A DNA stretch of 64,000 nt from Desulfobacteraceae bacterium (GTDB lineage Bacteria > Desulfobacterota > Desulfobacteria > Desulfobacterales > UBA5852). Both the position numbers and the translations under genes were made by a program. This document shows positions 45,545 through 54,674 of the stretch, in pieces. The DNA is taken from positions 164,367-228,366 of the forward strand of contig JABZFP010000007.1 in NCBI GenBank assembly GCA_014237395.1. The letters are read 5' to 3'. Positions within the stretch are counted from its first letter, which is position 1, and each line of letters starts with the position of its first letter. The notes under the pieces were generated by a model that was not told where the DNA came from, did no database searches, and was given only the letters and a program-made list of their open reading frames with translations.

Positions 45545-45967
45545 TCAAGCGGCTGCCAGGCCCCCATCCTCCCACGGGACGTTCTGCTTGGCAAAGCATG
45601 CGAGCTCATGGCCGACGATCAATATCGTCTGAATGTCAAGGTCACCGGGAGGTTTACGATGAACGGGCGTCAGGGCACACATGTCGTCGATGTCCGCGAT
45701 CCGTCTGATCATGTCGGCCAGTTCGGCATCGATGGGGCACACCTCGGACAGCGCTTCCACCAGACCAGACAGGGTGTGATCGGTGGGCATCTGGCGGTGA
45801 TACTGACACACCCCGACCATGAGTTTTTCGATGGCCATGGCCGCCAGTTGGAAAATAAGTTCGTTGTTAAACACGGCGCGACGGGACAGTCCGTTGCTGG
45901 CCGTCTTCAGGTACCGGGATCCGGCCTGAATGTGGTCCTGCCAACCGGTGATGGATTGGATCTGCAT
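45545..45967 (-). CDS. HEPN-like helical protein in the nif cluster
   Basis: A 140-residue helical protein. LIFQLAAMAIEKLMVGVCQYHRQMPTDHTLSGLVEAL, cited here by its parts AIEKLMVG and HTLSGLVE, has the HEPN-domain look: a four-helix bundle with a conserved hydrophobic helix followed by a His and Leu pattern. The RxxxxH nuclease motif of toxic HEPN proteins is not evident. It lies between the ferredoxin and NifX-like genes, cotranscribed. Its role is unknown; helper or regulatory functions in cofactor assembly are open. Confidence 0.55.
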   Translation of the reverse strand: MQIQSITGWQDHIQAGSRYLKTASNGLSRRAVFNNELIFQLAAMAIEKLMVGVCQYHRQMPTDHTLSGLVEALSEVCPIDAELADMIRRIADIDDMCALTPVHRKPPGDLDIQTILIVGHELACFAKQNVPWEDGGLAAA

Positions 45968-46007
45968 AATGGGTTTCCTTTATCGGGTTCTCTCTTCTGG
46001 AAATGCG

Positions 46008-46313
46008 CTACTTAATAAGGCGATCTTCAACGACAGCACCATCTTCCAGGGCGTCCAGGATGTCATCCACGATATCCTCACTTGCCACGTTGCCGTACCA
46101 GAGGCCCTGAGGCTGAATGACCATCACCGGACCATAGTCGCAGGCTTTCATGCAACCGGTGCTGGTGATCTGGGCGTTCAAACCACGGTCGAGAATTTCG
46201 TTTTCGATGTAGGGCAGCAGTGCCACCGATCCCTTTTTGTGGCAAACGCCCTTGGGGTCGCCATCGGCACGAAAGCTCGCACAGACAAAAATGTGGTGTT
46301 CGGGTTTCTCCAA
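46008..46313 (-). CDS. Thioredoxin-like 2Fe-2S ferredoxin
   Basis: A 101-residue ferredoxin of the thioredoxin-like 2Fe-2S family, with cysteines at 11, 24, 54 and 58 (CASFRADGDPKGVC and STGCMKAC). Related proteins occur in nif clusters and can protect nitrogenase or supply electrons. The start is a TTG directly behind GGAGGAG. It is separated from nifB by a 131-base repeat element whose inner end lies next to its ribosome site. Confidence 0.9.
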   Translation of the reverse strand: MEKPEHHIFVCASFRADGDPKGVCHKKGSVALLPYIENEILDRGLNAQITSTGCMKACDYGPVMVIQPQGLWYGNVASEDIVDDILDALEDGAVVEDRLIK

Positions 46314-46326
46314 AATACTCCTCCTT

Positions 46327-46457
46327 TCAAGACAGCTTCGTAAAACGCTCGATAACGGTGTTATACTTCAACCTTCATCACTGCGGCGTACATTGGGTAC
46401 GCCTCCTTCCTCAGGCTTCGCAAGCCTTGCTCTCAAACGTTTTACGAAACCGTCTTC
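46327..46457 (+). repeat. MITE-like element downstream of nifB (copy 1)
   Basis: A 131-base element with imperfect 19-bp terminal inverted repeats: AAGACAGCTTCGTAAAACG at 46327 and the complement of AAGACGGTTTCGTAAAACG at the right end (17 of 19 match). The interior carries CACTGCGGCGTA, then TACGCC. A related copy lies at 47954-48103 in opposite orientation. No coding capacity. Confidence 0.75.
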
Positions 46458-46602
46458 GTTTAATTGTTGTTTGATTTTTTTTGGTTTCGGTATAGGCCTT
46501 CCAAACTTCGAAATTTTTGGTCGTTTTCAGACTGATTAGAACGTTTCCTTTTCAACAGGGTCGCCCACAGTGCGGGACAGGGCGTCGATAAACGGCGCCC
46601 TG
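46458..46602. other. Spacer between nifB and the repeat
   Basis: About 145 AT-rich bases. An 8-bp stem (ACAGGGCG / CGCCCTGT) at 46577-46603 reaches the nifB stop codon and might end or protect the nifB message. Nothing else is seen. Confidence 0.4.
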
Positions 46603-47877
46603 TCAGCCGCAGCCCATACCATTGCCCCCACACGAACTGCCACAGGCCGTCAACGTCCGTTTGGCCATGTGGTTCAGGTTTTCGCCGGTAAATACGGCCC
46701 GCACCGCCTCATCGATGAGGCCTTCGATCTCAAGGACCTCGATACCGGCGCCCGCCAACACTTTCTTCGGGTTGGCCCCCACGCCGCCGACCAGCAGCGT
46801 GCTGCAGTCGGACAGGGTTTCGGCCATGGTTTCCCAGCGCTGCAAGCCCCCCCCCCGGGCCGGGGTGATGCGGGCTTCCAGCAGCTGGACACGGCCATCT
46901 CTTTCGCCATAGACGAGCAACCTATCGGCTTCCCCAAGGTGCTGGTTCACCAGCACCCCTTCCATACTGGCCACGGCCACGCAGGGTCTGGGCGACACCT
47001 TGCCCGCCCGGGGCTTGTTCACATCCAGCCGCCGGCAGGCGTTGAGGGTATGCATCAGCTGCTTGTCAGGGGATTCCCCCAGCAGACCCACGGCATCGGC
47101 ACGGCAGCGCCTGCAGTGGCGCATCTGCTTGACATGAACGGCGGATTTGCGGCGAATCGTTTCAACCGTCTTCTTGTCCGGTTCCGCTATGTGCTCGAAT
47201 TCGGAACCCGCATTGGGGTAATATGGCATAGCGTTAAACAGATCCACGCCCAGGTCGGCCATGCGGCGGGCGACGGTCTCGATGTGATCCTCGTTGATGC
47301 CGGGTATGATGATGCTGTTGGCTTTGACCATGATGCCGCGGGCTTTAAGCCCATGGATTGCCTCCAACTGGCGTTCCAGGAGAACCGCCGCACCTTCTTC
47401 CGCCCGGACCACCTTTTTGCCGACGCGCATCCAGGAATAGATCCGGGCCCCGATGGATGGGTCCACGGCATTGACCGTAACGGTGACATGGCTCACCTTT
47501 AGCCGTGCCAGCTCGTCGATGTAAGGCGTCACGTTGAGACCGTTGGTCGCCACGCACAGGATGACGTCGGGATATCGGGTCCGCACCCGGGAAAGGGTTT
47601 CCAGGGTTTCCCTGGGATTGGCAAACGGATCGCCGGGGCCGGCAATCCCCACCACAGAAATATTACCCTTGGCAGCAAACACTTCCTCCAGATAGACCAT
47701 GGCCTGACCCGGCGAGAGGATGGCGCTGGTGACCCCGGGACGGGTTTCATTGACGCAGTCAAATTTGCGGTTGCAGAATTTGCACTGGATATTGCACCGA
47801 GGGGCCACCGGCAGGTGGACCCGTCCGAAGGATTTACAGGCGTCAGGGTTGAAGCAGGGATGGTTGTCGAGATTCAT
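46603..47877 (-). CDS. nifB: FeMo-cofactor biosynthesis radical SAM protein NifB
   Basis: A 424-residue protein. The radical SAM cluster is C28, C32 and C35 (CNIQCKFC) in the N-terminal domain, followed by the TIM-barrel part. From about residue 305 a NifX-like domain is fused (CVAVASMEGVLVNQHLGEAD), and the tail is Cys- and Gly-rich. NifB makes the 8Fe-9S-C NifB-co precursor. AAGGA precedes the ATG. Unlike the short archaeal form it is the two-domain bacterial type. It is flanked on both sides by related repeat elements. Confidence 0.95.
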   Translation of the reverse strand: MNLDNHPCFNPDACKSFGRVHLPVAPRCNIQCKFCNRKFDCVNETRPGVTSAILSPGQAMVYLEEVFAAKGNISVVGIAGPGDPFANPRETLETLSRVRTRYPDVILCVATNGLNVTPYIDELARLKVSHVTVTVNAVDPSIGARIYSWMRVGKKVVRAEEGAAVLLERQLEAIHGLKARGIMVKANSIIIPGINEDHIETVARRMADLGVDLFNAMPYYPNAGSEFEHIAEPDKKTVETIRRKSAVHVKQMRHCRRCRADAVGLLGESPDKQLMHTLNACRRLDVNKPRAGKVSPRPCVAVASMEGVLVNQHLGEADRLLVYGERDGRVQLLEARITPARGGGLQRWETMAETLSDCSTLLVGGVGANPKKVLAGAGIEVLEIEGLIDEAVRAVFTGENLNHMAKRTLTACGSSCGGNGMGCG

Positions 47878-47953
47878 GGCACGTCCTTCTTTATCGAATG
47901 ACTTCAGCTTTCAATAGGTTCTCAACAATGAAGTACTTTATATATGTCCTCAT
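47878..47953. other. nifB leader
   Basis: A short AT-rich stretch between the repeat element and the nifB start, without a sigma-54 site that I can find. Confidence 0.4.
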
Positions 47954-48103
47954 GCAGACGGCTTTGTATAAATGTCCAAGACCAAGGCGTGCAAATCCCA
48001 AGGAACGAGGCGTATATCGATACGCCGCAGTGACGAGGAATACCGCTATCGCGGGGGCCGAAGGCCGCACAACGCAGATATTGGGCATTTTGCGAAGCTG
48101 TCA
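47954..48103 (-). repeat. MITE-like element between nifN and nifB (copy 2)
   Basis: A roughly 150-base element in inverse orientation to copy 1. Read on minus it begins TGACAGCTTCGCAAAA, has CACTGCGGCGTA and TACGCC in the middle, and ends AAAGCCGTCTG. The TGA at its start is the stop codon of nifN. It is diverged from copy 1 but shows the same layout. Confidence 0.7.
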
Positions 48104-49474
48104 ATAATACGTGTAACCAACGTGATTCTTCTTCTGCTTCTCTTCAATCAAGGTGTTGGCGATGCGGTCGAACAGCTGCTGGGCGCCACGGTATCCCAGG
48201 TGCAGCATGCGGCTGCCATCGACGCGGTCGTGTACCGGGAATCCCACTCGGATTAAGGGGCGTTGCAGCCGGCGGGACATGGTGAAGCCTTTGCTGTGGC
48301 CGATCAGCAGGTCTGGGGCGAGGGCCTCTAGTGTCTTCTCGATCGTCACGAAATCGGAATCTTCCAGGATCTGCATCTGGTCGTGGTAGCGTTCCGGGAC
48401 CACGCTTTGCACTGTTTGCACAAAGCGCCCATTGCCGCCGCCGGTGGCGCACAACACCGGTATAATGCCGAGTTCCCCGCAGAAAGCGGCGAGCCCGGCC
48501 ACCAGATCCTCTTCGCCGAACAGCGCTGCCTTCACACCGTTGAAGTGTTTATGGCCATCCACCAGGGCATCCAGCAGTCGGCCGCGCTGGGCAGTATATT
48601 TGCCAGGAATCGGTTGCCCGCTGATCGCGGCCAGGGATGCGAAGAACAGGTCCGACGCACCGATACCAATGGGGAGCCCCAGGCGATGCAGCGGCACGCC
48701 GCAATGATCTTCAAGCCATGTTCCGGCGGTTTCTTTTTCGCCGGATAGCACCAGGCCGCATTCGATGCTGGCGGCAGCCCCCCCGGTGCGGCGCAGTGCT
48801 GCTACAGGGGTGCCTCCCTGCGGGATCGGCTGGTATTCGGTCCACAGCGGACCGTTCAGTGTTTCGCTGTAATCGGGCACCAGAATGGCCTCAAGGTCGA
48901 AGGCTGCCACCATTTCCTTGAGCTGCCGCAGATCGGAAGGCGACACCATGCCGGGGAAAAGGTTCACCGACAGAGGACCCTCGACAGAAGCGGTTTCGGC
49001 CAGGGTGGCCACCAGAGCCCGCACGGCACCATGGAACCCCTGCATATGGGTGCCCTGGTAACTGGGGGTCGATACGTGCACCAGTGCCGGCAAGTCTTCA
49101 TCTCGGCATCCGTTTTGGTAGGCTTTGATAAACATGGGCACATCGTCGCCGATGGTTTCCGACAGGCAGGTCGTGGCGATGCCGATCAAGTCGGGGCAAT
49201 ATTGCTTGCGGATGTTGTCGATGGCGATTTTCAGGTTGGCACCACCGCCGAAAATGGCGGTTTCCTCGCCGAAATTGGAGCAGGCAATGTCCAGCGGCTC
49301 CTTGAAATGGCTGATCATGTACCGTCGAATGTAAGTGGAGCAGCCCTGGGAGCCGTGCAGCAGGGGCACGGTGTTGGCAATCCCCTTGAACACCAGGGCG
49401 GCACCCAGCGGCGCGCACAGGTTGCAGGCATTTTGGGTGGCGGTATAGTAATCGGTTCGCATGGCGGATTTCAT
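48101..49474 (-). CDS. nifN: FeMo-cofactor scaffold subunit NifN
   Basis: A 457-residue NifK-like scaffold subunit. It keeps LLHGSQGCSTYIRRYM, TTCLSETIGDD and STPSYQGTHMQGF like the beta subunit, but lies next to nifE and has a diverged C-terminal half. With NifE it forms the scaffold on which NifB-co is matured with molybdenum and homocitrate. The ATG at 49474 has GGAGT six bases upstream; the longer frame from 49531 overlaps nifE. Its TGA stop coincides with the first bases of a repeat element. Confidence 0.93.
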   Translation of the reverse strand: MKSAMRTDYYTATQNACNLCAPLGAALVFKGIANTVPLLHGSQGCSTYIRRYMISHFKEPLDIACSNFGEETAIFGGGANLKIAIDNIRKQYCPDLIGIATTCLSETIGDDVPMFIKAYQNGCRDEDLPALVHVSTPSYQGTHMQGFHGAVRALVATLAETASVEGPLSVNLFPGMVSPSDLRQLKEMVAAFDLEAILVPDYSETLNGPLWTEYQPIPQGGTPVAALRRTGGAAASIECGLVLSGEKETAGTWLEDHCGVPLHRLGLPIGIGASDLFFASLAAISGQPIPGKYTAQRGRLLDALVDGHKHFNGVKAALFGEEDLVAGLAAFCGELGIIPVLCATGGGNGRFVQTVQSVVPERYHDQMQILEDSDFVTIEKTLEALAPDLLIGHSKGFTMSRRLQRPLIRVGFPVHDRVDGSRMLHLGYRGAQQLFDRIANTLIEEKQKKNHVGYTYY

Positions 49475-49494
49475 TTTATGACTCCTTTTTACCC

Positions 49495-50850
49495 TCAGCC
49501 TACCGCCGCACGCGTCGGCACAAACTGCCATACCGGACTGGTCACCGAGGTATGTACCTCGCGGGCGAATTGAAGCATTCCGGCAAACCCGGCCAGAGGG
49601 ATCTTGCGTTCGTGATTGTGGTCACAGAAACCGATCCCCATTTTGAAGGCAATGGGGCGCTCCTTGACCCCGCCGATGAACAGGTCGGCCTGCTTCTCGA
49701 TGATATATTTGGAAAGCTCCAGCGGATTGGCATCATCCAGAATGATGGTGCCGTCATCACACATATCGCGCAACGTAGCGTAGTCACTGTCATTGCCGGT
49801 TTGAGAGCCCACCAACACCACGGTCATCCCCAAATAGCGCAGCGCCTTGATCAGGGAAAAGGCCTTGAAAGCACCGCCCACGTAGATGGCAGCCCGTTTG
49901 CCGGCAAGGTCCCGTCGGATGCGGTTGATTTCGGGCATGATGGTCTCCACCTCGCGACGCACGATCTCGCGGGTGCGCGCCATGATAGCGGGGTGGGTTT
50001 CAAAGTGGTCGGCCACGTCGTAGAGTGCCTTGGCCATGTCGTCGATGCCGAAGTAAGAGGCGCGGATGTAGGGAATGCCGTAGGTTTCCTGCATCATGTC
50101 GGCCAGAAAGGTCAGGGCGCCGGAGCATTGCACCACATTGAGGGCCGCCCCGTGGCTACGGCGTATCTGGTCCACCCGGCCGTCACCGGTCATGATGGAT
50201 ACCACTGGAATGCCCATCTCTTCGTAATACTTTTTGATCAGCCAGGCTTCCCCGCCGATGTTGAACTCCCCCAGGATGTTGATGCTGACCGGGGTGATAT
50301 CGGCCGTAGAACCGGTGCCCACCAGCTTGAAAAGCGCATCGCAGGCCGCCTTGTAGCCGTCTTTTTTGGTGCCCTTGAAGCCCTCCGAATGGACAGGCAG
50401 GACCGGGATGCCTTTTTCTTTTTCCGCTTTCCGGCAAACGGCGGCCACATCGTCGCCGATGATGCCGACAATACAGGTAGAGTAAACGAAGGCCGCTTTG
50501 GGCTGGTATTGGTCGATCAGTTCGTCCAGAGCCGCGGCCAATTTTTTCTCACCACCGAAAATGACATCCTTTTCACGCAGGTCGGTGGAGAAACTCATGC
50601 GATGCAGTTCCGGACCGGAGGACAAAGCCCCGCGAATGTCCCAGGTGTATGCCGCACAGCCGATGGGTCCGTGGATCAGGTGCAGGGCGTCGGCGATAGG
50701 GTAGAGCACCACCCGCGAACCACAGAACACGCAGGCTCGCTGACTGACCGAACCTGCCAGGCTGTGCTTGCCGCAGGTCATCTCAAAGGGGGCGCTGCCC
50801 TTGCGGTGAATCTGGGCCTGTCGTTCTTCCAGGATAGGGATGGATGGCAT
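49495..50850 (-). CDS. nifE: FeMo-cofactor scaffold subunit NifE
   Basis: A 451-residue NifD-like scaffold subunit: ACVFCGSRVVLYPIADALHLIHGPIGCAAYTWDIRG near the start, the YSTCIVGIIGDD segment and the later LGEFNIGGEAWLIKKYYEEMGI. Only key parts are quoted here. GGAGA precedes the ATG. It is 20 bases ahead of nifN. A 143-base inverted-repeat element separates it from nifK, so nifEN may depend on transcription reading through that hairpin. Confidence 0.95.
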   Translation of the reverse strand: MPSIPILEERQAQIHRKGSAPFEMTCGKHSLAGSVSQRACVFCGSRVVLYPIADALHLIHGPIGCAAYTWDIRGALSSGPELHRMSFSTDLREKDVIFGGEKKLAAALDELIDQYQPKAAFVYSTCIVGIIGDDVAAVCRKAEKEKGIPVLPVHSEGFKGTKKDGYKAACDALFKLVGTGSTADITPVSINILGEFNIGGEAWLIKKYYEEMGIPVVSIMTGDGRVDQIRRSHGAALNVVQCSGALTFLADMMQETYGIPYIRASYFGIDDMAKALYDVADHFETHPAIMARTREIVRREVETIMPEINRIRRDLAGKRAAIYVGGAFKAFSLIKALRYLGMTVVLVGSQTGNDSDYATLRDMCDDGTIILDDANPLELSKYIIEKQADLFIGGVKERPIAFKMGIGFCDHNHERKIPLAGFAGMLQFAREVHTSVTSPVWQFVPTRAAVG

Positions 50851-50948
50851 GGTGCTTCTCCTAAGTTTTTTCCGTAGCTGGGGTCAAAATTCCGAAAATG
50901 GTGTTTGCGGTCTTAAATCGGCCTTCCGACTTTTGTATGAATTTAGAT

Positions 50949-51091
50949 AGTGTCCGTCCTGAAACGAGGGATTTTAGTCGAGATAAAGGCATGCGAAAAA
51001 TTTTACCGCAGGCATATAATTGATATTCAGAGGATAAAATTTTGAGCATAACGCCGATATCGGGAAAAATAACCTTTTCAGGACGGACACT
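50949..51091. mobile_element. MITE-like element between nifK and nifE
   Basis: A 143-base element with perfect 16-bp terminal inverted repeats (AGTGTCCGTCCTGAAA at 50949-50964 and its complement at 51076-51091). The interior is AT-rich without coding capacity. The last base is part of the nifK stop codon (TAA, 51093-51091 on minus). I see no clear target duplication. Its ends differ from those of the elements around nifB, so it is a separate family. Confidence 0.8.
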
Positions 51092-52470
51092 TACATGACG
51101 AGTTCCATCGTGATGTCATCCGCATCGCGATCCTTGCGGTCCAGAATAGCATCCAGCAGCTTTTCCATCAGCCGGAGGGCGCCGCGGTATCCCATGGTGG
51201 AGAAGTAGCTGTGGCCCAGCCGGTCGTAGATCGGGAAACCATGACGCACCAGCGGGATGTCCTCGTCCTTGGCAATATATTTGGCATAGGTGTTGCCGAT
51301 AATCAGGTCCACCGGATCGTTCTTGATCCACTGGTGAAAGAGGAACATGTCTCCGGGCACCTTGATGTTCACCTCTTCGGGAACCTCAGCGACGGCCTCT
51401 TGCAGGGATTTGACATATTTCTTCCCGGCAGGGCTGCCGGTGACGATATGGACCGGCCGCATGTCCAGCGATACCAGAAAACGTGTCAGGGCCAGCACCT
51501 GATCCGGGTCGCCGACGATGGCCACCCGTTTGCCATAGAGGTACTGGTGCCAGTCGGAAATGCTGTCCACTAGCTGGCCGCGTTCAAGGTTAAGGGCATC
51601 CGGAACATTCACCCCGGCCATGCGCCGCAGGGTGTCCACGAAGGAGTCGGTGCCGTGCAGGCCCAGGGGCAATCCCAGGATTTCGCAGGGCACTTTGCAC
51701 TTGGCATCCAGGGCCCGGGCGGCGGGCAGGGAGGCCGTGCGCCCCAGGGCGATGGTACCCTTGCTGTTGCCGCTTTGCTTCAGCTCTTCGACGGTGACAC
51801 CCCCTTCCGGAAACATCTTGTATTTTCCCGTCAAGGGACCGTTGAGGACTTTGGAGGTGTCCGGAAACATGATGGTCGAAATCCCCATCGTCTCGGCGAT
51901 GCGCCTGATTTCGGCCATGTCGGAAGGCTCTACGTAACCGGGAATCAGGTTGATCGTTTTAGTCTTGTGTCCGTTGGTTTCGGCAAAGTAATCCACCATG
52001 GCCTTGGTCGTACTGGCGAACCCGGTCACATGCGACCCGACGTAGCTGGGTGTGTTGGCATGAAAAAGGAATTTACCGTCGGGCACTTTGCCATCCGCTT
52101 TGGCTTTGGCGAAGATCTGGGGCACGTCGTCGCCAATCGTTTCGGACAGGCAGGTGGTATGCACGGCGATGACGTCCGGGTTGTAGACCGAAAAAATATT
52201 GTCGATGGCCTGCACCAGGTTGGCCTGTCCCCCGAACACCGAGGCCCCTTCCGTAAAGGCGCTGGTGGCCGCTACGACCGGCTCCTTGAAGTGGCGTGTC
52301 AAGGCGCTGCGGTGGTAGGCATAGCACCCTTGCGACCCGTGGCTGTGGGGCAGGCAGCCGTGGACGCCCAGGGCCGCGTACATGGCCCCGATCGGCTGGC
52401 AGGTTTTGGCCGGGTTGACGGTAAGGGCACTGCGTTCTTTCATCTCGGTGGAGGTATGTCTCAGTAGCAT
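51091..52470 (-). CDS. nifK: Molybdenum nitrogenase beta chain NifK
   Basis: A 459-residue MoFe-protein beta subunit. The P-cluster ligands are visible: TCQPIGAMYAALG, SQGCYAY and TTCLSETIGDD, with the Ser in NTPSYVGSHVTGF. The chain is about 60 residues shorter than Azotobacter NifK at the N-terminus, as in clostridial and other anaerobe enzymes. GGGAG lies before the ATG. It pairs with NifD in an alpha2-beta2 complex. Its stop codon overlaps the end of an inverted-repeat element. Confidence 0.96.
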   Translation of the reverse strand: MLLRHTSTEMKERSALTVNPAKTCQPIGAMYAALGVHGCLPHSHGSQGCYAYHRSALTRHFKEPVVAATSAFTEGASVFGGQANLVQAIDNIFSVYNPDVIAVHTTCLSETIGDDVPQIFAKAKADGKVPDGKFLFHANTPSYVGSHVTGFASTTKAMVDYFAETNGHKTKTINLIPGYVEPSDMAEIRRIAETMGISTIMFPDTSKVLNGPLTGKYKMFPEGGVTVEELKQSGNSKGTIALGRTASLPAARALDAKCKVPCEILGLPLGLHGTDSFVDTLRRMAGVNVPDALNLERGQLVDSISDWHQYLYGKRVAIVGDPDQVLALTRFLVSLDMRPVHIVTGSPAGKKYVKSLQEAVAEVPEEVNIKVPGDMFLFHQWIKNDPVDLIIGNTYAKYIAKDEDIPLVRHGFPIYDRLGHSYFSTMGYRGALRLMEKLLDAILDRKDRDADDITMELVM

Positions 52471-52566
52471 GTGTTTCTCCCGTTCGCTGCTCGCCTATCT
52501 CAGGGGACAGCCGGGCAACGATGATTTCAAGCTAAGAAAGCGGTTTCTTGTTATGGGATGCGTAAA

Positions 52567-54228
52567 CTACTCCCAGGCATAGGTCGCCGACAGCTCCGGA
52601 TGCTCCTGCCAGGGTGCGCGCATGTACTGCCAGGCCCGGCTGCTGACCATGCGGTCGATTTCCTTGTAGAAGTTGATGGCCCCTTTGAAACCGGCGTAGG
52701 GTCCGCCGTAGTCGTAGCTGTGCAGCTGCTTCAAGGGAATGCCGTGTTTCTGCACGGTGTATTTTTCTTTGATGCCGGCACAGAAGATATCCGGTTTGAA
52801 CATCTTGATCAGCTGGTCGGTTTCGTACTGACTCAGATCGTCGATCACCATGGTGCCGTCCGGCATTTCGGTCATCATGCCGTCGTAGGCGCTGAACTGC
52901 AGCCCTTTGGCCTCCAGTTCGGCTTTTTTGGCTTCGCTGATACGCGGCTTGAAACGCTCCGGATCAGGCGTAATTTCCATTTCCTCGATGTTGCGGCTGT
53001 CGGCATCCACCTTGATGTCCGGCAGGACCTTGCGGCCTTCGTAGTCGTCGCGATGACCGAACTCGTATCCGGCCGATAGCGTCTTCATACCTAATTCGGC
53101 AAACAACTCCTGATAATGGTGGGCACGTGATCCCCCCACGAACAGCATGGCGCGTTTGCCTTCCGTCCGCGGGCGAACGTCGGCGCAGGCCGCCTCCACC
53201 GCCGGCATTTCCTCGGCGATGACCTGTTCAACAATGTCCGTGAGTTCCTGCTCATCGAAGTACTGGGCAATCTTGCGCAGGGATTTGGCTGTCGCGGCCG
53301 CACCGATGAAATTGACTTTGATCCAGGGCACCCCGAATTTGGTTTCCATCATTTCGGCGACATAGTTGATGGAACGATGGCACATGATCAGGTTGAGATC
53401 GGCCGTGTGGGAATTGGCGAAGGCATCGATGCTGGCGTTGCCGCTGTAGGAGGAAACCAGGGTGATGCCGCAGCGTTCGAACAGACGCTCGATTTCAAAG
53501 GCATCGCCGCCGATGTTATACTCGCCCAAGAGGTTGATGCGATAGTTGCCTTCTTTGACGGTATCGTCGAGGCCCACCACATGTTTGAAAATGCCGTTAT
53601 TGGCGATGTGGTGCCCGGCACTCTGGCTGACGCCCTTGTAGCCTTCACAGGAAAAACCAAAAACGTTGATGCCCAGTTTGGCCTTCATTTCGCGGCAGAC
53701 CGCATGCACATCGTCGCCGATGAGCCCCACCGGGCAGGTCGAAAATACCGCGATGGCCTTGGGTTTGAAATTGTCATAGGCTTCCTGGATGGCCTGCTTG
53801 AGTTTCTTCTCCCCGCCAAAAATAATTTCCTGATCCTGCATGTCCGTTGAAAAACAATAGGGGATATAATTGTGGCCATCCGCACTGCTGTCCGGATCCG
53901 TCTGGTTGCGTCGGGTCAGCCAGCTGTAGTAGCCGCATCCGATGGGGCCGTGGGTGATGTTGATGATGTCCCGGGTCGGGCCCAGAACCACCCCCTTGCA
54001 TCCGGCGTAACAGCAACCGCGTTGTCCCATGAGACCCGGCACCGTGCGCACATTGGAGCTGATGACCGGCACCTCGCCATCCGCCGAGACCTTGTTGACG
54101 ACGATTTGCTTGGCGCGTTTGCGCGCCACTTTGGGGGGGTATTTCGCCAGCAGTCTGGCTTTGATTTTTTCGGGATCCTGACGATCCAGTCTCACTTCGG
54201 CCGGTTTTTTGTTTGCACCCGTCGCCAT
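52567..54228 (-). CDS. nifD: Molybdenum nitrogenase alpha chain NifD
   Basis: A 553-residue MoFe-protein alpha subunit. P-cluster ligands lie in RGCCYAGCKG, PIGCGYYS and STCPVGLIGDD. FeMo-cofactor is held by the Cys in IMCHRS near residue 281 and the His in LHSYDYGG near 501. About 50-60 extra residues near 380-450 (FKPRISEAKKAELEAKG region) match the insertion typical of clostridial-type NifD. The AnfG/VnfG delta subunit is absent, so this is a molybdenum enzyme. AGGAGA precedes the ATG. Confidence 0.96.
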   Translation of the reverse strand: MATGANKKPAEVRLDRQDPEKIKARLLAKYPPKVARKRAKQIVVNKVSADGEVPVISSNVRTVPGLMGQRGCCYAGCKGVVLGPTRDIINITHGPIGCGYYSWLTRRNQTDPDSSADGHNYIPYCFSTDMQDQEIIFGGEKKLKQAIQEAYDNFKPKAIAVFSTCPVGLIGDDVHAVCREMKAKLGINVFGFSCEGYKGVSQSAGHHIANNGIFKHVVGLDDTVKEGNYRINLLGEYNIGGDAFEIERLFERCGITLVSSYSGNASIDAFANSHTADLNLIMCHRSINYVAEMMETKFGVPWIKVNFIGAAATAKSLRKIAQYFDEQELTDIVEQVIAEEMPAVEAACADVRPRTEGKRAMLFVGGSRAHHYQELFAELGMKTLSAGYEFGHRDDYEGRKVLPDIKVDADSRNIEEMEITPDPERFKPRISEAKKAELEAKGLQFSAYDGMMTEMPDGTMVIDDLSQYETDQLIKMFKPDIFCAGIKEKYTVQKHGIPLKQLHSYDYGGPYAGFKGAINFYKEIDRMVSSRAWQYMRAPWQEHPELSATYAWE

Positions 54229-54293
54229 GGGAATATCTCCTATCGATAAGCGGTATCGTGATGAAATTTGCGGTTTCGTTCGGCGCGGCGATT

Positions 54294-54674
54294 TCAGCCG
54301 TCATCCAGTGTATCTTCGCCCCGTTCGCCGGTCCGCACGCGGACGGCCTCGGCGCAGGGCAGGACGAAAATCATGCCGTCTCCCGATTTGCCGGTGCGAT
54401 TGGTCTTGATGATGGCGTGCACGGCCTTCTCCACCGCGTCGTCATTGACCACCATCAGCATGGCCCGTTTAGGGATTAACCGCTGGCTCTGACCAAGCTG
54501 GGCGATGGCTTCCTCATACCCGTGCTCCGCCCCTTCCAACAGGTTGAGGTCCACGATGCCTTTACCGCGGCCCAGGGCATCGCGTGCCGTGATGGACCCC
54601 AGTCCGGCATCGGCGAGGGCGCGTTTGGTTTTGTTCATCATGTTCATGCGAACGATGGCGACCACCTCTTTCAT
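54294..54674 (-). CDS. nifI2: GlnB-like nitrogenase regulator NifI2
   Basis: A 126-residue PII-family protein with the NifI2 landmarks KEVVAIVRMNMMNKTKRAL, GRGKGIVDLNLL and a long, variable T-loop region (GYEEAIAQLGQSQRLIPKR), ending in TGKSGDGMIFVLP. Together with NifI1 it blocks nitrogenase after ammonium addition and releases it with 2-oxoglutarate. Its ATG overlaps the nifI1 stop (ATGA). Its place between nifH and nifD is typical of anaerobic diazotrophs. Confidence 0.92.
   Translation of the reverse strand: MKEVVAIVRMNMMNKTKRALADAGLGSITARDALGRGKGIVDLNLLEGAEHGYEEAIAQLGQSQRLIPKRAMLMVVNDDAVEKAVHAIIKTNRTGKSGDGMIFVLPCAEAVRVRTGERGEDTLDDG

Noticed and set aside
49552..50877. Plus-strand frame of 441 codons
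   Set aside because: Antisense of nifE.
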